A stretch of DNA of 25,113 nt from Funneliformis mosseae (lineage: Eukaryota; Glomeromycota; Glomeromycetes; Glomerales; Glomeraceae). A program made the translations under genes and the position numbers. Below, one piece after another: positions 18,017 through 25,113 of the stretch; position 1 is the first letter of the stretch, and every line of letters starts with the position of its first letter. The notes below the pieces were generated by a model. It had not been told where the DNA came from. It made no database searches and was given only the letters and a program-made list of their open reading frames with translations. The DNA lies in the NCBI GenBank assembly GCA_910592005.1, contig CAJVPP010000875.1, forward strand, positions 1 through 25,113, in the 5' to 3' direction.

Positions 18017-20001
18017 CGAATAGAAATCTCTTTTTTTTTTTTTTTTTATTTATTTATATCATTATTTTGTTATCAAAATGTTAAATGTCGCACATATCAC
18101 TTATTAAAGCTGTTTCTTCAAAACAAAGTGATGTTAACCATGTCAAACACCACAGACATGTCACACTAACATAGGATGTGGTTCATTTGGAAGCTTCTAT
18201 TGTGTCTTACTTGATCATTTGCTTTAAATCAACCCTTAAAAAGAAAATTGTCCGAGATAATTTGAATTGATTAAAATCTCTTTTTTCAAATACATTTGTC
18301 ATTTCACAGATAAAATTGCATAGAAATGTTACTTTTAACTTTATAATATATTGAAGACGTTAATGCGGAAACCACGTCTTCATTTCTTCACTAAAAAAAA
18401 GTTTCATCACTATGGGAAATACTTTTCAAGATTCTTTACATCATTTTCGTAATTAATTTCTGTCAACTCCTTCAAAACAATTTGATATATATCATGCTCA
18501 TCTGATGAAAGTCAGCTTCCAACAAACAAGGGTATAAATTTTATCGGCAATCAGGACATTTTTTTTTTTTGTTTTGATTTCTCAAACTTATTAAATGATA
18601 ATTTGTGTTGACAATTTAAAATACATAAAAGCCATAAAGTATTTATAATATAATTGGGTATTTTTAATTAAAAAAAGTAAAAAAAAAATTTATTATACAT
18701 AAGAAATATATCTGACCTATAAAAATTATATCCTAATGATAAATTAGTAAAGGTGTAATTGTATTATTTAGAATATTTATTGTAATTGAACAAGAATATT
18801 TCAAAAGATTAAACCATGATATTAATATCTTAAAAGTAAATCGTGCTCGTAAGTTAATAATATAAGTAGCATTGATAGATTAAATAAATTATTTCTAATT
18901 CTATTATAAAGAAATTTCATTTCTTTTATTTTGGTAATATTCAATGAAATATGAAATATATTAAAGTAAAATAAATTTATTGAATAAATCCATCTAATTA
19001 ATTAATTATTAGCAAAAAATTTAAAGATCTTTATCATAGAACTTGCACTCACAATACTTTAAAAAACGAGATACGAGCCAAGGGTTAATCCTAACTGTAC
19101 TATAATACATTTGTAGTATTCCCTAAAACCTTTTCAATATATGTATATATAACTATTTATAATTCTTTGTCCATATTATTTTTTTCCCTTTTGGTATGCG
19201 ACGTTTTGCTAGTAGGAACCATAAATTCAACTTGATAGATGCAAAAATACATATTAATTGTGGAGCATAAACAGATGCAAATTTGTTTTAATATTGTGCT
19301 CATGAAATGATTTTTTTTTTTTACTTAAATTAAAATTAAAAGAACCTTATCGTTCTCTTTTTTTAAGCAGTTTTTTGATTTTCGTTAGATTAATGCATAG
19401 AAAGTAATAAACAATCAATAAAAAAATGTTAAGGAGTCGGCTATTACGAAATTTGTTTTAATATTTTGCAATGCAATACAACACACAAACCTTAACTCAA
19501 AAAAAAACACAGCTTTTTATTCCTTTTCATTCAAACCCGTGTTGTGGAACGTTTCAACATCTTTTCTTTTGATTATATCATAGTCTTTAAAAGATGTCTA
19601 AATGAAAATTAAGACGAGACACGTATTGAGCCGAATCTTAAAGTTCGGAATTTCATTTTTATTGTTTATTAGATAACGATTCAAAAAATAATAAACTTTA
19701 CAATATCAAGGAAAAGTTAATACCACCTTAAAAATTTAAAATGAGCTCATACTTTCAAATCTGCGCCATTGTCGCACCTTTGTCAAAACACAAGCAAAAA
19801 CAAAAAATCCGTATGCTATCCATAAAAGGAAAAATAATGAAAAAATTATGTGAACTAATGTTACGCGGAATAAATGTTTTGTAAACATAGTAAGGAGATA
19901 TGTATATATATACACATAGTAGAAATTTGGAGATGGCAGTAGACTTTTCAAAGACAAATTCCCTTTCATCTTTTTTACTTTTTCTGCGGAAATAAATTAC
20001 G
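18017..20001. other. Intergenic region, AT-rich
   Basis: No recognised gene. A T-run at 18031-18047 lies in the likely 3' untranslated region of the DUF3605 gene. 18600-19060 is very AT-rich. The last part (about 19500-20001) would hold the promoter of the membrane protein gene. An open frame on the minus strand (19736-19969) has no family resemblance and is treated as chance. Confidence 0.4.
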
Positions 20002-20701
20002 ATGGAAAAAGGTTCGACTAAAGACCAGTCAGATGCTCAGAAAGAATCTTACCAAAATCAAATACCAGATCCATCGTACCAACAACAACAAAATTTTAAC
20101 GAACAACCAAATATAATTTTGGTTGAAACTGAACCACAACACACCGTTATCATTTCAGAGAAATTCATTCCGGGTCAAGTGAATCATTCAATTCCCCCAG
20201 TTGACAGATCTCTAGTAGAACTCACTAGTCTAGAACAAATTTGGGGAATGCCTTTATTGCATAATGGAAAACCTACCTGGAAGTTTTGGATTGCTTTAGC
20301 ATTGATATTGTACTTTGCATTCTACGTCTTATCGTTTCTTTCAACTACTTACATGTACTCACATAACAGCAGTTATTCTTATAATTATAATTATAATGAA
20401 AAAACTGAGAAGCACGGAGGAAATAATGATAATGGTAACGGCAATTGTCATATACCAAATTGTCCTGAAGGAACGGTAATATTTTTTAATTTATTTGTTT
20501 TCTTTAACTTAATTTATAACTCATGTATTTCTTTATAATAGAAATTATGTCCGATTGGAAATTGCTTTTGGATATGTGAAAAGAAGGTATTTATAATTTA
20601 TATATTAACTTATATACGAAATGTTAGAAATATTAATCCCCCTTTTTTTTAAAAAAATAATATCATAGTGTATTTCGGAAGTTGTTACTTTTAAATCATA
20701 A
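20002..20701 (+). CDS. Single-pass membrane protein with six-cysteine tail
   Basis: Exons 20002-20475, 20542-20586 and 20669-20701 give 183 residues. The introns are GTAATA...TAATAG (66 bp) and GTATTT...CATAG (82 bp), both phase 0. The N-terminal ~90 residues are polar and Gln/Pro-rich (SYQQQQNFNEQP), followed by SLEQIWGMPLLHNGKPTWK. One hydrophobic segment spans about 93-114 (FWIALALILYFAFYVLSF). After a Tyr/Asn-rich linker and a Gly/Asn-rich stretch, six cysteines sit in 26 residues (149, 154, 161, 166, 170, 174) with spacing C-x4-C-x6-C-x4-C-x3-C-x3-C. Splicing is needed to assemble this motif: two Cys come from exon 1, three from exon 2, one from exon 3. There is no signal peptide, so a type II orientation with an oxidised outer tail is the natural reading. 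The family is not recognised. Retaining the first intron would give a 178-residue protein with only the first two of these cysteines in the motif. Confidence 0.7.
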
Positions 20702-21457
20702 TCATTTACAATTTCAGCATTTTTATATTAGATAATTAATTTATATGTCTTTTAAAATGATCAAATCCTCTAAACACAGAATATGAACTTTTTTTTTTGT
20801 CATTTATGAAATTGGAAGGTAACATTCCATCAGATAGATTCATTCTCATAAATTTTTTTATTTGCATATAATAAAGTTCAATATTTTGTTGTACATTTAA
20901 CATTGAATTTATAAATAAATTAATTGTTTTTTTTTGTGTTAAAAATTTACATTCTACTTCCCAAAATAGAACATATGGGAGGTTTGCTATTAAAATCGAG
21001 TTACAAACATAATAAATCATATGATCCGTAACGCGATTTTAATAGCTTACCTCACAAGATGTGCGTACATAATTTATATATTAATGCGCATGTGCATTTC
21101 CCAATAAATACAATTTAAATTCAGCTTTTGTATATTTTGTGAAAGATTTTTTTTTTTTTTACACGAATTCTCATAAAATGTGATTTAAGTTTGTATTTTT
21201 ATTATTTTTAATATAAATAAATATTTGACAAAACTATTTTTTACAAGTAATTTAAAATATTCTTAATGATATAAATAATAATTCCAAAATACTAGTGATT
21301 TTAAAAGTATAACAATTTAATTATTTAGAATTTTCTTATATATAAAATTAATAGATTATTTTATTTCTTGTAAAATTAAATCAATTATAATAATTAAGCA
21401 GATAAATTTATTTTTAAATCTTTACATTTTAAAATTAATATTTAAACTTTTCTTTTA
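20702..21457. other. AT-rich spacer with a minus-strand ORF
   Basis: A 94-codon open frame on the minus strand (20736-21020) includes NLPYVLFWEVECKFL and RMNLSDGMLPSNFINDKKK. It is more protein-like than its surroundings, yet unrecognised, and could be a remnant. The remainder is extremely AT-rich without structure. Confidence 0.3.
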
Positions 21458-21622
21458 TATATGGGAGTGTTTCTAGGAAAATCAGGTTCCGAGAAATTTT
21501 TGACTTAAATTAAGAGCTTAATACATTTTAATCTAATAACATCAAAAACTAAAATGCAATAAAAATCTCAATTTTGCTAAAAAATTCCCGGAACCTGATT
21601 TTCCTAGCAATCAACCCATATA
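21458..21622. mobile_element. 165-bp MITE with long terminal inverted repeats
   Basis: Outer ends are tatatggg (21458) and cccatata (21622). After seven unpaired bases, inner inverted repeats of about 29 bp follow: ctaggaaaatcaggttccg (from 21473) matches the reverse complement of the segment ending at 21607, with only a few differences. TA lies at both outermost ends, as expected for a Tc1/mariner-type target site. There is no coding capacity. Confidence 0.75.
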
Positions 21623-24420
21623 GCAGAGACCCGGAAAATTCCATTTTTATGATTTTGCCGCATAATGAATAAAAATGTAATTTTTGAATTTTGATGGATT
21701 TTTTATGATACGTGACAATTAACCAATAATAATCACAGATCAGCGGAAAGAAGTTCAAAAGAAATTAAAATCTTTTGAGTGAAAAAGGACAATTTAAGTT
21801 TTGATTACTACATTCAACAATTTAATTACAAAGACAATCTATGGCATTAAAGAAGAAGGCTGATACTCTCATTTCTTTTGCAGCAAGCTTTTATGATTTT
21901 TTAATAATAAAATTTCATTTTTACCCTTTAAAATTTTTAATCAAAATGCTACCTTCTATTACAGTACTGTTTCATCACATGCATGAGAATTTTCTGAAGA
22001 TTTTCTCACAGATAATGAAAACTTATGTGTCATTTTTATGATCATAGTATTAATTTTCAAACAAAAACTACAATTACTACTCATATAGGTTCTAAAATGC
22101 ATATTTCGTAATAAAAAGAAAAAAAGAATAACAAATAAAAAAAAGATAACCAACTATTCAAACTATTATTAATGCATTTGAATATTATAAAATCTATTGT
22201 ATAATTTAGTAGATTCATTGTAATAGCTAATATACCATTAGAAAATGTAGATAAACTTCATAGTTAACTGTATAAAAATTGTAATAAAGAAAAATTTATT
22301 TCAAAATCAAATATCTTGCATCATGGATATTTACCAAAAAAAAATCATGTTAATTAACTTAAAGAATATTTCAAAGTAAACAAATTTCAATTATTATAGA
22401 TAAAATTATAGATAATAAAGTACAAAGTATAGTTAATATTTTTTTAAATTTATATTAATTATTTAGAAAATATTAATAATTGAATAACTTATAATTTAAA
22501 TTAGAATTCAATAAGAAATTTCTTTTGATATATCATAATTAATTGCATCAAATTCAGCATCTTATATGAAAAAATATTATTATGATATATTAAAACTATT
22601 AAATACCTTAATTAATTTATTTGCTATATTTAATATATATATTAAATCTTATTATATTAGTATATTTTATTTTTATATTTATTTAATATATATTATTAAG
22701 TAGTTTTAAAATACTTTATAATTTATATATTTTAAGAAAACATAGATATCAATTAATTATTTTCAAGATATACATCAATTACTTGCAAATATTAAACAAA
22801 TTTTTATTTATAGTAAAAGTAAAAAATATATTATATATTATATTTTTAATATCAATACCTGATTTTATATAACATTTTATATATATTAAAATTTAGATTA
22901 TATTTATAGATTTATAAATTTGTAGCTGATCTTGATTTTTTTCATAAGTGAATAAACTAATATTTTTTTTTATTAAACAAAGATTATAACAATTTGAAAT
23001 AAAAATAACTATGAAAAATTATAAATAATTTTAGACTAACTATAGATACTAAAGATGATCTTCATAATTATTTTTAAATTTTAATTAATTAATGAAAAAT
23101 ACTACCTTTGATTATTAATTTTCCTAATGCTGATCTTTCATCTATAAATATTAAAATAGCATATATAACCTAATTAGTTATATTAGATACTAAAAATAAT
23201 AAATTTAATAATGGGATAATGTAACTTTAAACAAATATATTATTAAATTAAAATAAAGATTTAAAATAATACATTACTTATTAAGCAAGTTTTAAATTTA
23301 GAAATATAGAAATTCGTTAAAAATTTAAAAGGATTTTTTTATAAAAAAAATGATAATTTTCAAATGAAAGTTTAATAGATAAAAAAATAGAGATACAGTA
23401 GGATCCTAAATTATATAAGTAGAGGTCAGGTAGAGTTAAAAGGATTTTACTATTAGTTATATGCAAATTTCAGGGTTAAAATTATAATAATATTAGTTAG
23501 TTGCTAAAATAAATAATAAATTTCTAACTGGTATTATCAAAAATTGTCTATAAAAAAAAAGATTTATATAATTTTTTTGACTAATTCTATATAAACTCAA
23601 ATTTAACTCTTTTCAATATATTTTGAAATCTTGATATAGTTATAAATATAAATGAAAAAAAATACTAATTAGAAGATAAATAATATAATTAAATTTGATA
23701 AAGAATAAATTTAATTCAATTTTAATATGTAAATTTTTAAATTTTTTTTCTTATCTTTTATAAATATATAATATTTTAAAATAAAATTAAAGAATGATTT
23801 TGCTATAAATGAATTTCTCAATTCATAAAAACAAAATAAATTTTTAAAATTAAGAATTTATATTTTAATATCAATAAGTTTTTATTATTTATTGAAACTT
23901 TTATTCTCATTGAAATTTTTGCAAACTATCAAAGCTTTTTGCAATTTGTCTTTAATAAAAAAATTTAGCAAATATTTTAATAGGTTTCAATTTTGATATT
24001 TGTCAAAACTTATAGATTTTGTCTAATAACCTTAAAAATACTAAATCATAATAGATTTTAAAGATCTTATAATATTAGCTTAAAACTTACTATGCAATTT
24101 TAAAAAATTTATAAATTTAAATTAATAAAATTAAAAAAAATTTTCTTCTTTTTCTACTTTTTATTTTTTCTTAAAAAAACAAATATTAGAACTAAGCCAT
24201 TAAAATTCTTTACAAGACCTACCAACTAAAATTAAGATTTTTGATTCATATTATTATATGATATATGAACTTTATTTGATTAAATTTTTATAGTCAATTA
24301 TCTTATTAATAAAACAAGCAATTATATTATCAAAATTTCTCATTTATTTGTATAATATTAGTCAAAAAATCTAAATTTAGGATTTAGAAATAATTGACAT
24401 TATTTAAAAAAGTTAAAAAA
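21623..24420. other. Extremely AT-rich gene-poor region
   Basis: From about 22,150 onward G and C become rare and only short frames exist. No gene, RNA or CRISPR-like array is visible. At 23049-23092 there is a diverged copy of the left part of the element at 24421-24570 (actaaagatg(a/g)t(c/t)...ataattattttyaaattt). Just after 21622 a word gacccggaaaattcc resembles part of the adjacent MITE repeat. Confidence 0.45.
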
Positions 24421-24570
24421 GTTTCAGACTAAAGATGGTTCCTATAATTATTTTCAAATTTCAATTAAGTTGCAACTTAATTGCGCCATAAGAAAATTTA
24501 ATTGCGCCATAAGTTGCAACTCAATTGTACTATTTTTTTCAATTGCGATGACCATCTTTATTTCAGACCC
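24421..24570. mobile_element. Possible ~150-bp inverted-repeat element
   Basis: The left end has ttcagactaaagatggt and the right end, on the opposite strand, has tctgaaataaagatggt, so the ends are inverted around a shared taaagatggt core. Inside there is a 22-bp perfect palindrome (24462-24483) and a 16-bp direct repeat ttaattgcgccataag at 24477-24492 and 24498-24513. It is a GC island in a nearly pure AT region. The exact borders and target duplication are not clear. Confidence 0.5.
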
Positions 24571-25113
24571 TTATAAAATTCAAAATTTTTAACTTTAACA
24601 ATTATTTAAATATGTGATTAAATAAGAGGTATTTAATATTTTTTTTTTAAAAAAAAAAATAAATATTAAAAATAATTTTTTTAATAAATTAGTATAATAA
24701 TATCCTATAGGATGATTTTAATAGCAAAATCTTAAGTTATATTCAAGTATTACAAAAATTAATTCTGTAAAAATAAGCAAAAATTATAAAATAAAAATGA
24801 TAATTTAATAGTAAAATTTTAAATAATAAATTTTAATATTGTTTTATTAATTAATTTGACCCAATATTTAAAAATAAAATAATTTATTATTAATTAAAAA
24901 TGTTTACTATAATATCCCTTAAAGCATAGGTATAAATTAACTATAAAATATTATAGAAAAATTATAATATTTTAATATCTAATGGTTATAAAAAAATGAA
25001 ATAAAGTTTTTTAGATTTATCATATTAAGATCTATTTAATAATAGTATTTTTAAATTTTTAAAATTAATAATTATTAATATAAATTAATTTTTCAATTTT
25101 TCAATTTTTTAAA
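24571..25113. other. AT-rich end of window
   Basis: Only A/T-rich sequence with homopolymer runs. Nothing that supports a feature. Confidence 0.5.

Noticed and set aside
21841..22153. Short overlapping frames on both strands
   Set aside because: Phe/Leu/Lys-rich chance frames in AT-rich DNA with no motif.
22150..25113. AT-rich tail as mitochondrial DNA
   Set aside because: No mitochondrial gene, rRNA or tRNA is visible, and the sequence grades smoothly from nuclear spacer.
1..25113. tRNA or rRNA genes
   Set aside because: I looked for paired B-box-like and acceptor-stem patterns and found no complete cloverleaf. The only B-box-like word recurs in the repeat units without a tRNA fold.

Overview
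The window looks like nuclear DNA of an AT-rich filamentous fungus, most likely an arbuscular mycorrhizal fungus of the Rhizophagus type (Glomeromycotina). The evidence is strong AT bias with long A/T runs, compact GT-AG introns (mostly 60-210 bp) in every intact gene, a decayed PIF1-type helicase, a decayed SAM-like gene family I associate with Rhizophagus, and many small inverted-repeat elements. The species assignment is inference; no rRNA, tRNA or marker gene is present to confirm it.

Layout. 1-1110: T-rich simple sequence and AT-rich spacer. 1115-2270: broken PIF1-like helicase (+). 3221-3911: AlaX-type alanyl-tRNA editing gene (-) with an apparent single-base frameshift. 4226-4629: an unrecognised decayed coding stretch that runs directly into a nested four-copy repeat (4575-5935). 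6158-7053: another decayed gene with a recognisable intron, then a possible hAT-like transposon end. 7096-7708: a small multi-exon gene model. 7735-8003: a tandem duplication whose second copy is split by a 131-bp pogo-like MITE. 8337-9480: decayed minus-strand coding sequence. 9561-9893 and 10449-11450: decayed plus-strand genes, the second containing two strong hairpins in a putative intron. 11503-11551: a 49-bp palindrome. 11550-14028: AT-rich spacer.

The best genes lie on the plus strand in the right half. They are a four-exon uridine phosphorylase-family gene (14029-15645) carrying a disordered insertion of about 107 residues, a two-exon DUF3605/GIG1-like gene (17261-18016), and a three-exon gene for a single-pass membrane protein with six closely spaced cysteines (20002-20701). 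From 20702 to the end the window is extremely AT-rich, gene-poor and dotted with small inverted-repeat elements.

How the genes might work together: uridine phosphorylase and the GIG1-like protein both touch the chemistry of uridine and UDP-GlcNAc (nucleoside salvage and GlcNAc response), so their adjacency is worth checking, but no operon-like or shared regulatory sequence is visible. I do not see a convincing new multi-gene system. The most unusual items are the enzyme insertion, the C(GNA)G triloop hairpins, the nested repeat array and the cysteine-rich membrane protein.
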